This document shows, in pieces, positions 48,978 to 57,794 of a DNA stretch of 64,000 nucleotides. The translations under genes were made by a program, and so were the position numbers. Under the pieces are notes generated by a model that saw only the letters and a list, made by a program, of their open reading frames with translations, was not told the DNA's origin and did not search any database. The stretch is taken from positions 114,299 to 178,298 of the forward strand of contig NZ_AUCI01000009.1 of NCBI RefSeq assembly GCF_000429685.1. The letters run 5' to 3'. Source of the DNA: Salibacterium aidingense DSM 18341 (GTDB taxonomy: Bacteria > Bacillota > Bacilli > Bacillales > Marinococcaceae). Numbering within the stretch: position 1 is the first letter of the stretch; every line of letters begins with the position of its first letter.

Positions 48978-49298
48978 TTATGAATAGATAAGGTAAACGG
49001 CTCCGTCTTCCACGGTGGTCTCAAAGGTTTTAACACAGCCTTCGTCAGCTCCCTGGACCACTCCGTCTGTGACATCTATTTTCCAGTCATGTAAAGGGCA
49101 GAAGACATACTTTCCGCTGACCAGCCCTTGAGAAAGGGGCCCCCCTTTATGAGGGCAGTTATTTTCAATGGCATGGACTTCACCCTCTGTCAAAAATACG
49201 GCGATGGACTGTTCTCCTACTAACACTTCTTTGGACAAATGCGGCTCTAATTCATCATAATCCATGATGTATATTTTCTTTCCCTGCAGCGTTTCCAT
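48978..49298 (-). CDS. nirD: nitrite reductase small subunit NirD (Rieske type)
   Basis: A 106-residue Rieske-fold protein. Unlike many NirD proteins it keeps the full [2Fe-2S] ligand set: CPH (NNCPHKGGPL) and CPLH (YVFCPLHDWK). It partners NirB in NADH-dependent reduction of nitrite to ammonium. It starts 15 bases after the nirB stop, with AAGGAGA before the ATG, and is the last gene of the minus-strand operon. Confidence 0.92.
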   Translation of the reverse strand: METLQGKKIYIMDYDELEPHLSKEVLVGEQSIAVFLTEGEVHAIENNCPHKGGPLSQGLVSGKYVFCPLHDWKIDVTDGVVQGADEGCVKTFETTVEDGAVYLIYS

Positions 49299-49313
49299 CT
49301 TCTCATCTCCTTC

Positions 49314-51746
49314 TTATACAAGTTCTACCGCTTTACGCTCGAACAGTTCTTTGCGTTTGTTTTCGTTGTGAGTAAGAGTTGACCATGGATCTTCCGGTTT
49401 GTTTGCCAGGGCATGATCCATCCGTTCTTTATAAAACTGGCGGGTGTCCAGATCATGAATAATTGTCTCACGGATAGGATCCAGTCCCACGCGTTCTACC
49501 CAGTGTGATGTACGTTCCAGATAATGGGCATCCTCCCGGTAATATTGGAGAAACGCACTCATGATGTCGAGGAGCTCATCGCCTGATTCGACTTTCACGA
49601 GCATATCGCCGCCTCTTAAGTCGACCCCGCCATTTCCTCCGACATACATTTCCCAGGCCCCTTCTACCCCGACGATACCGATATCTTTAATGCCGGATTC
49701 AGCACAGTTTCTCGGGCACGCGGAGACGGCCATTTTTACTTTATGGGGAGTGTTGAGACGTTCAAATTTTTTCTCGATGGCGATTCCCATTCCGATGGAA
49801 TCCTGGGTTCCGAAGCGGCAGAAATCTTCCCCGACACATGTTTTGACGGTCCGGATTGCTTTTCCATAGGCGTGGCCGGACGGCATATCCAGATCAGACC
49901 AAATATCCGGCAGATCTTCCTTATTCACGCCAAGCATATCAATGCGCTGCCCGCCGGTAAGCTTTAACATGGGGACTTCATACTTATCCGCCACATTGGC
50001 GATTTTCCGAAGCTGTTCTGAATCGGTCACACCGCCGTACATTCTCGGTACAACGGAATAGGTTCCGTCGTTCTGAATATTGGCATGCATCCGTTCGTTC
50101 ACAAACCGGGAGCGGTCATCATCCTCGTAGGTTTGCGGATGAACCACACCGAGATAATAGTTGATAGCCGGCCGGCATTTGGTGCATCCTTCTTCGTGTT
50201 CCCAGCCAAGAACATTCATGACTTCTCGTGGATGGGTGAGCTGCCTGTTCCGGATCTCTTCCTGCACTTGTTCATGGGACATTGCTGTGCAGCCGCATAA
50301 TGGTTCTACCTGCGTTTCGGTTACTTCCTCTCCGAGAACGGCCTGGAGCAGATCGGAGACAAGTGGCTTACAGCCTCCGCAGGAACGAGAAGCGTTGGTA
50401 TGCTTTTTAATTTCTTCTACCGAGCTTAAGCCGTCCTGCTCGATCGCCTGGACAATGGCTTCTTTCGAGACCCCGTTGCATCCACAAATCGTTTCGTCCG
50501 GAGCCATAGAAAGGACAGGACTTTCGGTACTATCTGCTCCTTCGGAGGGAAGCAGTACCGCTTTACTCATGGAGCTGATATCTTCCTCTTTTCTCATCAT
50601 ATCGAGAAGTCGCGGCGAATCAGAAGTATCCCCAAATAATACGGAACCGACGACTTTGTCGTCCTTCACCATGACTTTTTTGTAGACCCCTTCGAATTCA
50701 TCATGAACACGAACAGCCTTTTTCCCTTCCCCTTCCATGAAATCCCCGGAAGAAAACACATCCACCCCGGAGACCTTAAGCTGGGTATACAGGAGCGAAC
50801 CGGTATAACTGGCATTGGAAGCCTCATTACAGAGACGATCGGCCAGAACTTTCGCCTGTTCATACAATGGAGCCACCAATCCATAAGCGATGCCGTTATG
50901 TTCAGCGCATTCACCCACAGCATAAACGTTTGGAACATTTGCTTCCATATAATCGTTCACGACAACAGCACGGTTGGTTTCAATGCCGGCCTGCTGCGCC
51001 AGATCGATATTCGGTTTGATGCCGACAGCCATAACGACAAGATCGGCATACAATTTGGTCCCGTCCTTAAAGTAAAGCCCTTCAACCCGGTCTTTTCCGA
51101 CAATCTGCTCGGTCTGCTTTTCCATATGGAACCGCATGCCCTGTTTTTCCAATTCTTCCTGAAGCATGGCGCCGGCTGTGCTGTCCAGCTGACGTTCCAT
51201 AAGAGAATTTTCGAGATGAATCACTTCGGTTTCCATGTTTAGATTAAGCAGTCCGCGGGCGGCTTCCAGTCCAAGCAGGCCTCCTCCGATTACGGCAGCC
51301 CTTTTGTACTGCGAGGATGCGTTAATCATTGTTTCACAGTCTTCAATGTCCCGGAAGGCAATCACGCCTTCTTTGTCTGCTCCCGGCAGAGGAAGCATAA
51401 AAGGATTGGAGCCGGTAGCTAAAATCAAACGGTCGTAAGTGGCGGTAACATTTTTTTCACTGCTGACTGTTTGTTTCTCCGTATCAATGGCAACAACCGG
51501 GTCCCCGGTATAAAGAGTAATATTGTTTTCTTCATACCACTCGTAAGTGTTTAGAATGATGTCATTCACCTCTGTGTTCCCTTGAAGAACAGAGGAAAGG
51601 GAGATACGATTATAGTTTGGATGAGGTTCCTTTCCAAAGATGGTGACCTGGTATCGCTCCGGATCTTTTTTCAGTATCTCTTCTACTGTTCTTACCCCAG
51701 CCATGCCGTTTCCTATGACTACTAACTGTTCCTTGTTGTCAGGCAT
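49314..51746 (-). CDS. nirB: assimilatory NADH-nitrite reductase large subunit NirB
   Basis: An 810-residue cytoplasmic flavo-sirohaem enzyme. An FAD/NAD oxidoreductase domain (1-~400, VVIGNGMAGVRTVEEI) is followed by two BFD-like [2Fe-2S] segments (CGCNGVSKEAI with CGGCKPL near 418; CGCTAMSHEQV near 483). The ferredoxin-like half domain then leads to the [4Fe-4S]-sirohaem cysteines CVGEDFC (about 633-639) and CPRNC (about 673-677). It reduces nitrite to ammonium. The frame is open far upstream; the ATG of MPDNKEQ at 51746 is ~10 bases after GGAGG, whereas the ATG three codons earlier abuts it. The sirohaem methyltransferase gene precedes it by 35 bases. Confidence 0.95.
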   Translation of the reverse strand: MPDNKEQLVVIGNGMAGVRTVEEILKKDPERYQVTIFGKEPHPNYNRISLSSVLQGNTEVNDIILNTYEWYEENNITLYTGDPVVAIDTEKQTVSSEKNVTATYDRLILATGSNPFMLPLPGADKEGVIAFRDIEDCETMINASSQYKRAAVIGGGLLGLEAARGLLNLNMETEVIHLENSLMERQLDSTAGAMLQEELEKQGMRFHMEKQTEQIVGKDRVEGLYFKDGTKLYADLVVMAVGIKPNIDLAQQAGIETNRAVVVNDYMEANVPNVYAVGECAEHNGIAYGLVAPLYEQAKVLADRLCNEASNASYTGSLLYTQLKVSGVDVFSSGDFMEGEGKKAVRVHDEFEGVYKKVMVKDDKVVGSVLFGDTSDSPRLLDMMRKEEDISSMSKAVLLPSEGADSTESPVLSMAPDETICGCNGVSKEAIVQAIEQDGLSSVEEIKKHTNASRSCGGCKPLVSDLLQAVLGEEVTETQVEPLCGCTAMSHEQVQEEIRNRQLTHPREVMNVLGWEHEEGCTKCRPAINYYLGVVHPQTYEDDDRSRFVNERMHANIQNDGTYSVVPRMYGGVTDSEQLRKIANVADKYEVPMLKLTGGQRIDMLGVNKEDLPDIWSDLDMPSGHAYGKAIRTVKTCVGEDFCRFGTQDSIGMGIAIEKKFERLNTPHKVKMAVSACPRNCAESGIKDIGIVGVEGAWEMYVGGNGGVDLRGGDMLVKVESGDELLDIMSAFLQYYREDAHYLERTSHWVERVGLDPIRETIIHDLDTRQFYKERMDHALANKPEDPWSTLTHNENKRKELFERKAVELV

Positions 51747-51781
51747 AAAAAGCATTCCTCCTTGGTTAAAGTAAAAAATGT

Positions 51782-52948
51782 CTATCCCGATGCTTTTCCA
51801 TTTAAATCGATGTGCCGGCTGTTTTCTTCTGCCAGAAAATATCCCGGCCACTCGTCTGCACGTTCTAAAGGGAGGATCGGCAGAAGAGAAGAAAGAACGG
51901 CTGGTCCCTTTTTTTCTCCTGCCATCCAACAGGATAATGGCTGCTCCGTATAGGTGTTTCTCTGCCGCCATGAATTATAAAATTGTTTCCCTTCTTTTGT
52001 GGGAGGCATAATAATGTGGCGGATAAAGCCTTCGTCAAGAAGGCGGTCTATTATTTCAAACGTGTTTTCAAAGTAATAACAATCTTCTGATAAAACCGGG
52101 TTAATAAATACTTCCAGCCCCAGCGCTTTTAACTGTTCATAAGCCCGTCTTTCGACTTCGTTTTGTGGAAAGGCGAGGATGCCTCCTATACTGAAAGGAG
52201 CGAACCACTGGAGCTCTTCGTGCTGCTTAGTAACTTCTCCAATAATAATAATAGATGGGTTGTTCATCTTCTTTTCGTCTATCAGCGAAACAATCGTATC
52301 CAACGTGCCGTCCGCTGTACGCTGCTGTCGATGGGAGGCCCATTCTACCACCAGGACATTGGTTTCCGGCGGTTTTCCGTGCTTTATTAATTGATTGGCA
52401 ATAATGGGGAGACGTTTCATGCCCATATACCAAATGATGGTGTCAGTAGTGGCGGCAAGATTTTCCCAATCAGAAACAGTTTCTAGTGAGGCTCCCTGTC
52501 CATGTCCAGTTAATACACGGTACCCATGTGCATGATGACGGTGAGTGAGGGAGACGCCGGCGTAAGAAGCAGCAGCACTGCCGGCTGTGATGCCCGGCAC
52601 AATCTCATATGGTATACGGCGTGCGGACAGTTCCTCCATTTCTTCGGCCATTCTGCCGAATATGCTTGGATCTCCCCCTTTTAATCGGACCACCTTTTTT
52701 CCGTGTTTGGCCTGCACGATCATCTCATGCTGGATATCTTCCTGCCGCAGTGTATGAGCACACGGCTTTTTGCCGCAGTAAATAAGTTTAGCATGCTCAG
52801 AAGCGTGTAATAATAGCGCCGGATGGGCGAGCCGGTCGTACAGGACAACATCTGCCCGGCGCAGGCACTCCGCACCGCGGAGAGTAATCAATTCCGGAGA
52901 ACCCGGTCCCGCTCCTACAATATAGACTGTGCCGTACGAGTTTTTCAT
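51782..52948 (-). CDS. cobA: uroporphyrinogen-III C-methyltransferase with divergent C-terminal extension (NasF-like)
   Basis: A 388-residue protein. Residues 1-~245 are a complete SUMT: IVGAGPGSPELITLRGAE, VVRLKGGDPSIFGRMAEE, YEIVPGITAGSAAASYAG and IIWYMGMKRLP. They add two methyl groups to uroporphyrinogen III to give precorrin-2 for sirohaem, the cofactor of NirB downstream. The remaining ~130 residues look like a shortened or diverged HemD (uroporphyrinogen-III synthase)-like module (GGILAFPQNEVERRAYEQLK, then FNSWR-like motifs); this is tentative. The ATG at 52948 has GGGGA at a rather long distance. First gene of the SUMT-nirB-nirD operon. Confidence 0.88.
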   Translation of the reverse strand: MKNSYGTVYIVGAGPGSPELITLRGAECLRRADVVLYDRLAHPALLLHASEHAKLIYCGKKPCAHTLRQEDIQHEMIVQAKHGKKVVRLKGGDPSIFGRMAEEMEELSARRIPYEIVPGITAGSAAASYAGVSLTHRHHAHGYRVLTGHGQGASLETVSDWENLAATTDTIIWYMGMKRLPIIANQLIKHGKPPETNVLVVEWASHRQQRTADGTLDTIVSLIDEKKMNNPSIIIIGEVTKQHEELQWFAPFSIGGILAFPQNEVERRAYEQLKALGLEVFINPVLSEDCYYFENTFEIIDRLLDEGFIRHIIMPPTKEGKQFYNSWRQRNTYTEQPLSCWMAGEKKGPAVLSSLLPILPLERADEWPGYFLAEENSRHIDLNGKASG

Positions 52949-53235
52949 AGGGATGGAGTTCCCCTTTCCGTGCGTAGGTTTTATTTCTTTAATATGTATT
53001 TTGAGTGTATAGTATCTGCGCTGCTTTTTGTTAAATGACGAAAGGAAATCTAACATACTTTTTAGTTGTTTTGTTCTTCGAAGTTTCTTGTGAAATGGGT
53101 GATGAGAGCGGTTATTGTGTATGAGGGGTGCATATTATTTGCACATGTTGCCCATCTAAAACGGAGGTTTGCGGGAGAACGGATGAGGGAAACTCATTTT
53201 TGCTGCGTGTTATAAACATAAAAGGAGACATACAG

Positions 53236-53955
53236 GTGACGGTAGATACGATAATTTTAGGAATTCTATATTTAAGTGTGCAATTATTCGCAAATAAAAT
53301 AATTTCTTCCAGTACCATCGGTCGTTTTAAATGGCTTTCCTTTTCCGGTGGGGTGGCTGTTTCGTATGTATTCGTGTATGTGCTGCCATCCCTTCATGAA
53401 GAACAGGATTCTTTTTCCCAGTCCGGCGGCCTGACAATGGATTCGGAATTATATATTCTCGGGCTTATCGGCCTATTAATATTCTACGGAGTACACAAAG
53501 CAGCGGAAAGAGCAGCGAGGAAGCATGAAAAAGGGGAAGGAAGCTTTTTCTGGATACAAATTTCTTTTTTTGCTGTTTATAATATGCTGATTGCTTATAA
53601 CATCATTGCTTCCGATGTGGAGGGAATAGAGGCGGTATTTTACGGTATAGCTGTTGGTTTGCACTTTATGGCTGTCTCTCATGATATGTGGCGCGAAGAC
53701 ACTGCCAGGTATGAAAAGCTTGGGCGCTATCTCCTGGCAGCCGGTATTTTCGCAGGCTGGTTTATTGGTGCCTTTGCTCCGATGCCGTCTTATATGCTCG
53801 CTGTGGTGTTTGCGTTCATCTCCGGCGCCATGATGATGAACGTGCTAAAAAAAGAGCTGCCCTCTGAAGAAAATGCTCATTTCCGAACCTTTTTAGGGGG
53901 AGCACTTGGTTATACGATTTTGACGATTGCCCTAAAACTTTTTTTCAACTGGTAA
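53236..53955 (+). CDS. ZIP-like integral membrane protein
   Basis: A 239-residue protein with about seven or eight helices. The layout resembles ZIP metal permeases: FSGGVAVSYVFVYVLPSLHEE in an early helix, a charged loop with HKAAERAARKHEKGE, and GIAVGLHFMAVSHDMWRED, where His residues fall in the helix-4 and helix-5 positions. The GTG at 53236, 8 bases after AAAGGAG, is the credible start; an ATG at 53128 would add a cysteine-rich, non-conserved head with no ribosome site. Metal transport is an inference, since the strict ZIP His-Glu motif is only partly present. Confidence 0.6.
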   Translation: MTVDTIILGILYLSVQLFANKIISSSTIGRFKWLSFSGGVAVSYVFVYVLPSLHEEQDSFSQSGGLTMDSELYILGLIGLLIFYGVHKAAERAARKHEKGEGSFFWIQISFFAVYNMLIAYNIIASDVEGIEAVFYGIAVGLHFMAVSHDMWREDTARYEKLGRYLLAAGIFAGWFIGAFAPMPSYMLAVVFAFISGAMMMNVLKKELPSEENAHFRTFLGGALGYTILTIALKLFFNW

Positions 53956-54075
53956 AAGCACAGGTGTTTGATTCTGGGACATGTGTATGATTTTTGAATT
54001 TTTATTCGTATGACGCCGTGGTTTTTTATATAATGAAGGTGCACGGACTCATATATATGATTTCAAAGGAGGTTT

Positions 54076-54091
54076 TTGGAAGCGGTAACAA
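54076..54091 (+). promoter_or_regulatory. cre box (CcpA site) upstream of cstA
   Basis: TTGGAAGCGGTAACAA matches WTGNAANCGNWNNCWW at all fixed positions. It lies 28 bases before the cstA ATG, downstream of a TATAAT (54029-54034), so CcpA would repress by blocking elongation. This suits a gene induced by carbon starvation. Confidence 0.75.
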
Positions 54092-54118
54092 AAATAATCG
54101 AAAGGGGATTGGCACGGC

Positions 54119-55861
54119 ATGCCTGCTATTATTTTAGCATTATTAGGTCTGTTTATATTTGCGATGGGATACCGCTATTATTCTACATTTATCGCAGAAC
54201 GTATTTACCGCCTGGACCCGGATTTTCAAACCCCGGCTCATCAGTTCAGGGATGGAGTGGATTTTGTACCAACGAATAAATGGGTGGTCTGGGGGCACCA
54301 TTTTACGTCGGTAGCTGGTGCTGCGCCTATTGTAGGCCCTGCCATCGCAGTATACTGGGGATGGCTTCCTGCGTTTTTGTGGGTGGTCCTTGGAACCGTA
54401 TTTGCGGCCGGAGTTCATGATTTTGGGACCCTTGTTTTGTCCGTCCGGAACAAAGGGCAATCCATTGGGACACTTGCAGAAAATATTATCGGCCGACGGG
54501 CCAAGCTGCTGTTTTTATTCATCATCTTAATCTTAGTATTGATGGTTAACGCTGTGTTTGCCTGGGTTATTTCCAACTTATTTATTTCGTTTCCGGCGAG
54601 TGTATTGGCTGTCTTTATTCAGATCCCGCTTGCGGTCTGGATAGGGTATACCATTAATAAAAAGGGAAAAAGAATGCTGGTGCCGTCGCTGATTGCGCTC
54701 GCCGTCATGTATATGACCGCGGTGCTGGCGAACGCTATTCCTGCTTTACAGATCGATCTGGTTTCCTATTTCGGCGGGGAAGGTGCTGATGGAGCGTTTG
54801 GACTTGACGCGGTCGCTCTTGCATTTCTGATTTGGATCGTTATCCTGATGGTTTATGTCTACATTGCTTCCATTCTACCGGTCTGGAAATTACTGCAGCC
54901 CCGTGATTATATTAATTCCCATCAGTTGGTAGTAGGACTGGCTATCTTGTATCTGGGACTTTTGTTTACATGGCCGGCTGCAGAAGTTACTGCTCCGGCA
55001 ACGCGGGACGTGGCGGATGTATCCTGGTTTCCGCTGCTGTTTATCACGATAGCCTGCGGAGCGATTTCCGGCTTTCATGGGCTGGTGGCTTCCGGGACCT
55101 CTTCGAAACAGTTAAATAAAGAAACGGATGCCAGGCTGGTCGGTTATTTAGGAGCGGTAGGAGAAGGGTCGCTTGCGCTGATTACGATTCTGGCCGTGAC
55201 GACTTTTTTTGCCACGCAGGGAGATTTTCTCTCCAGTTATGAAAACTTTGATATGGCCAATGCGAACGGTCTCACCTATTTTGTCAGCGGGGCCGGCCAG
55301 CTGGCGACAGCAATCGGTCTAACAGAAGGAATAGCGGAAACAATTGTGGCGGTGATTGTAGTAAGCTTTGCGGCAACGACACTGGATACATCGGTCCGCT
55401 TAATGCGCTATATTATTTCAGAACTCGGGCAGGAATATAAAGCACAGGCCTTAACGAAGAAACACGTGGCCACAGGACTTGCAGTTGGAGCAAGTGCGCT
55501 GCTTGTGCTGCTCCCCGGCGACCGTGGTTTTGGTTCCGGCGGCTATTTGTTATGGCCTTTGTTTGGGACGACCAACCAGCTGCTTGCGGCAATCAGTCTG
55601 CTGCTGATTTCGATCTGGCTGCGCAGGAAAGGCCGAAATTTCATATTTACCTTTATTCCAATGGTCTTTTTGTTATTTATGACGCTGTGGGCCATGGTCA
55701 GCCAAGTCGTCTTCCAATGGTCCTGGCTTGGAGAAGAAGGTATACAAATGGTGTTGTTTATCTTTGGGGCGGTTATTCTAGGGTTTGCCGTATGGATCCT
55801 GCTTGAAGCGCTGATGATTTTCCGGAAGGAACCGCCAAATTCAAAGCCTGATCAAAAGTAA
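54119..55861 (+). CDS. cstA: carbon starvation protein A (CstA)
   Basis: A 580-residue membrane transporter with 15 or more helices. Family signatures are DGVDFVPTNKWVVWGHHFTSVAGAAPIVGPAIA, AAGVHDFGTLVLSVRNKG, SGFHGLVASGTSSKQLNKE and GYLLWPLFGTTNQLLAA. CstA proteins import pyruvate or peptides during carbon limitation. Odd detail: a perfect AAAGGAGG at 54065 fits a TTG at 54076 that opens an out-of-frame 67-codon ORF; the cstA ATG itself has only GGGG at 11 bases. A cre box covers that upstream TTG. It is followed by a hairpin, a CC-terminal small protein and an ArsA-type ATPase. Confidence 0.94.
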   Translation: MPAIILALLGLFIFAMGYRYYSTFIAERIYRLDPDFQTPAHQFRDGVDFVPTNKWVVWGHHFTSVAGAAPIVGPAIAVYWGWLPAFLWVVLGTVFAAGVHDFGTLVLSVRNKGQSIGTLAENIIGRRAKLLFLFIILILVLMVNAVFAWVISNLFISFPASVLAVFIQIPLAVWIGYTINKKGKRMLVPSLIALAVMYMTAVLANAIPALQIDLVSYFGGEGADGAFGLDAVALAFLIWIVILMVYVYIASILPVWKLLQPRDYINSHQLVVGLAILYLGLLFTWPAAEVTAPATRDVADVSWFPLLFITIACGAISGFHGLVASGTSSKQLNKETDARLVGYLGAVGEGSLALITILAVTTFFATQGDFLSSYENFDMANANGLTYFVSGAGQLATAIGLTEGIAETIVAVIVVSFAATTLDTSVRLMRYIISELGQEYKAQALTKKHVATGLAVGASALLVLLPGDRGFGSGGYLLWPLFGTTNQLLAAISLLLISIWLRRKGRNFIFTFIPMVFLLFMTLWAMVSQVVFQWSWLGEEGIQMVLFIFGAVILGFAVWILLEALMIFRKEPPNSKPDQK

Positions 55862-55869
55862 CAGCTATC

Positions 55870-55900
55870 AGGGCCTGCGAGCGGCAGGCCCTGCCTTTTC
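55870..55900 (+). terminator. hairpin / partial terminator after cstA
   Basis: A perfect AGGGCCTGC / GCAGGCCCT stem (GAGCG loop), then GCCTTTTC. The T-run is weak, so some read-through into the next two genes is likely. Confidence 0.6.
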
Positions 55901-55917
55901 GGAAGGAGGAAATGACA

Positions 55918-56184
55918 TTGGCAGATAAAGAGAGGAACTTAAAAAAACTGATAGAGCTTTATGACGAAGTCTTGAGCCTCCCCCACCGTGCGGAAATAAA
56001 ACGGGAAATCAGGGATGAAGACGACCTTTTTCTGCTACTCTGCTTTTCCGAACTGCTGGGCATTCCCAACCCGGTTTCCTATTACACGCTGGAATTGTAT
56101 CCAGAAATGATCGAGCGTTTTCATGACTGGCATTTACGGATGGGGATGGAGAAATCCCCATTAACTGGAATCCGCTGCTGTTAA
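55918..56184 (+). CDS. cory-CC-star-type small protein
   Basis: An 88-residue soluble, mostly helical protein that ends in Cys-Cys directly before the stop (TGIRCC), the hallmark of the cory-CC-star family as I recall it. The central segment ELLGIPNPVSYYTLELYPEM, then FHDWH-L-R-MGME, fits too. The ATG at 55912 abuts the GGAGG; the TTG at 55918 has ideal spacing and is preferred. Position between cstA and an ArsA-type ATPase suggests a shared task. The terminal CC pair could bind a metal or be modified; function is unknown. Confidence 0.7.
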   Translation: MADKERNLKKLIELYDEVLSLPHRAEIKREIRDEDDLFLLLCFSELLGIPNPVSYYTLELYPEMIERFHDWHLRMGMEKSPLTGIRCC

Positions 56185-56196
56185 GGAGTTGAAAGG

Positions 56197-57150
56197 ATGG
56201 ACAAGCTGTTTCAGCATGAGATTGTATTTTTTGGCGGCAAGGGCGGCGTTGGAAAATCCACTTCTGCGTCTGCTTTTGCTCTTGCTGCCGCAGATGAAGG
56301 ACAAAAGACTCTGCTCGTCTCCACCGATCCAGCCCATAATTTAGGCGATCTTTTTGATAAGACCATCGGCGATAATGCTACATCGCTTTCTGCTAATTTA
56401 TGGGGAGTGGAAATAAGTTCGGAAGAAGAAACGAGACGTTATATCAACGGCGTAAAAGACAATCTAAAAGGTCTGGTAAAATCTCACATGGCTGAAGAAG
56501 TAAACCGGCAGATTGATATGGCTGCTGTTTCCCCAGGGGCCGAAGAAGCGGCCTTGTTTGACCGGGTGGTGAAAATCGTACTGGAAGAAAAAAAGGAGTA
56601 TGATCTGATTGTTTTTGATACAGCGCCCACGGGACATACTGTCCGTCTTCTCTCGCTGCCGGAACTGATGGAAGCGTGGATAGAGGGAATGCTGCAGAGG
56701 CGGCAGGCGGTTAACGAAAATTATTCCCAATGGCTTCACGATGGAGAACCGGTGGCAGACCCCATTTATCAAACGCTGATGGAACGTAAAGACCGGTTTT
56801 CAAAAGCCCGGCATACCTTAATGGATAAAAAGAAGACCGGTTATGTGTATGTATTAACTCCGGAAAAGCTTCCCATTGTTGAAACCGGGCGGGCCCTGCA
56901 GCTGCTTGACCATACGGAGCTGAAAGTGACTACGCTTATCGTTAATAAATGCATGCCCGAGGAGGCGGGAATCAGTCATTTTTTTGTTCAGAGAAGAAAG
57001 CAGGAAGAAGTCTACAGAAAAAAAATAGAGGAACGGTTTCCAGATCGGCGTAAACTATACCTGCCTTTGCAGGAAGAGGACATCTCTTCCAGAACCACCC
57101 TTGAAACGATGAAAGAAAATCTTATTCAGGCACTGAAATCAAACACTTGA
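56197..57150 (+). CDS. ArsA/GET3-family ATPase
   Basis: A 317-residue single-domain deviant-Walker ATPase. GGKGGVGKST (13-22) is the P-loop with signature Lys, STDPAHNLGDLFD is Switch I-like, and DTAPTGHTVRLLSLPELM is Switch II. The last ~60 residues contain a basic helix (FFVQRRKQEEVYRKKIEERF). It lacks the arsenite-binding cysteine set of ArsA pumps, and no arsB or arsR is nearby. Link to cstA and the CC-star protein suggests an ATP-driven chaperone or membrane-insertion factor for that transporter (inference). AAGGAG is 8 bases from the ATG. Confidence 0.9.
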   Translation: MDKLFQHEIVFFGGKGGVGKSTSASAFALAAADEGQKTLLVSTDPAHNLGDLFDKTIGDNATSLSANLWGVEISSEEETRRYINGVKDNLKGLVKSHMAEEVNRQIDMAAVSPGAEEAALFDRVVKIVLEEKKEYDLIVFDTAPTGHTVRLLSLPELMEAWIEGMLQRRQAVNENYSQWLHDGEPVADPIYQTLMERKDRFSKARHTLMDKKKTGYVYVLTPEKLPIVETGRALQLLDHTELKVTTLIVNKCMPEEAGISHFFVQRRKQEEVYRKKIEERFPDRRKLYLPLQEEDISSRTTLETMKENLIQALKSNT

Positions 57151-57210
57151 TCTTGCGGACGTCCTTCTTATATTCTATTTCTATAACAAATAGAAATGGT
57201 GGCAACGATA

Positions 57211-57744
57211 ATGAAATTTGTTCCGTTTCAAAAAGAAGATTATGAGCAATTAAAGTCCTGGATTCCGGATGCCTCCTTTTTATTGCAGTGGGCCGGACCC
57301 CAGTTTTCCTATCCACTGGATGATGAACAGCTCGATCGTTACGTGGGGGGAGAAGATCAGCCCAACTTGGAGCGGCTTGTATATAAAGTAGTCGAAGACG
57401 ACACGGTCATCGGTCATATTTCCCTGGGAATGATCGATCGGGAGAACCGCTCTGCCAGAATCGGAAAGGTGCTCGTAGGTGACAGCGGGGCTAGAGGCCG
57501 GGGCACCGGTTCCCAAATGATAGAGAAGATGTGCGGGATTGCCTTTGATGAGATGGGTCTGCATCGAGTCAGTCTAGGAGTGTGGGATTTTAATCAGGCG
57601 GCGGTGCGCTGCTATGAAAAAGCAGGTTTCATCCATGAAGGACGAAAACGGGATATTCGCAAATTTGAAGAAGAGTTTTGGTCTATGTATGAGATGAGTA
57701 TGCTCGAAGAAGAATGGAAGAAACAAAAGAAAGCCCCATTATGA
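57211..57744 (+). CDS. GNAT-family N-acetyltransferase (RimJ/RimL-like)
   Basis: A 177-residue acetyltransferase. The CoA-binding loop is VGDSGARGRGTGSQMIEKM, and the late strand/helix LGVWDFNQAAVRCYEKAGFIHEGRKRD is typical of the RimJ/RimL group. The ATG at 57211 follows GGTGG at 9 bases; an in-frame ATG at 57196 is less well placed. Substrate unknown. It may be monocistronic. Confidence 0.87.
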   Translation: MKFVPFQKEDYEQLKSWIPDASFLLQWAGPQFSYPLDDEQLDRYVGGEDQPNLERLVYKVVEDDTVIGHISLGMIDRENRSARIGKVLVGDSGARGRGTGSQMIEKMCGIAFDEMGLHRVSLGVWDFNQAAVRCYEKAGFIHEGRKRDIRKFEEEFWSMYEMSMLEEEWKKQKKAPL

Positions 57745-57794
57745 GGAAGACGCTGAAAAACCATATATCGTTTATTTATCATTTTCAATGTATA

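Noticed and set aside
53128..53235. Longer N-terminus for the ZIP-like protein
   Set aside because: The extra 36 residues are cysteine-rich and charged, without a ribosome site, while the GTG at 53236 has an ideal AAAGGAG and begins a membrane helix.
54076..54279. 67-codon TTG frame upstream of and overlapping cstA
   Set aside because: Despite a good ribosome site, the product is the out-of-frame shadow of CstA beyond residue ~14, and its start coincides with a cre box. Kept only as a finding.
56197..57150. Arsenite efflux ATPase (arsA) of an arsenic operon
   Set aside because: No arsB, arsR, arsC or arsD nearby and the cysteine ligands of arsenite-stimulated ArsA are missing.
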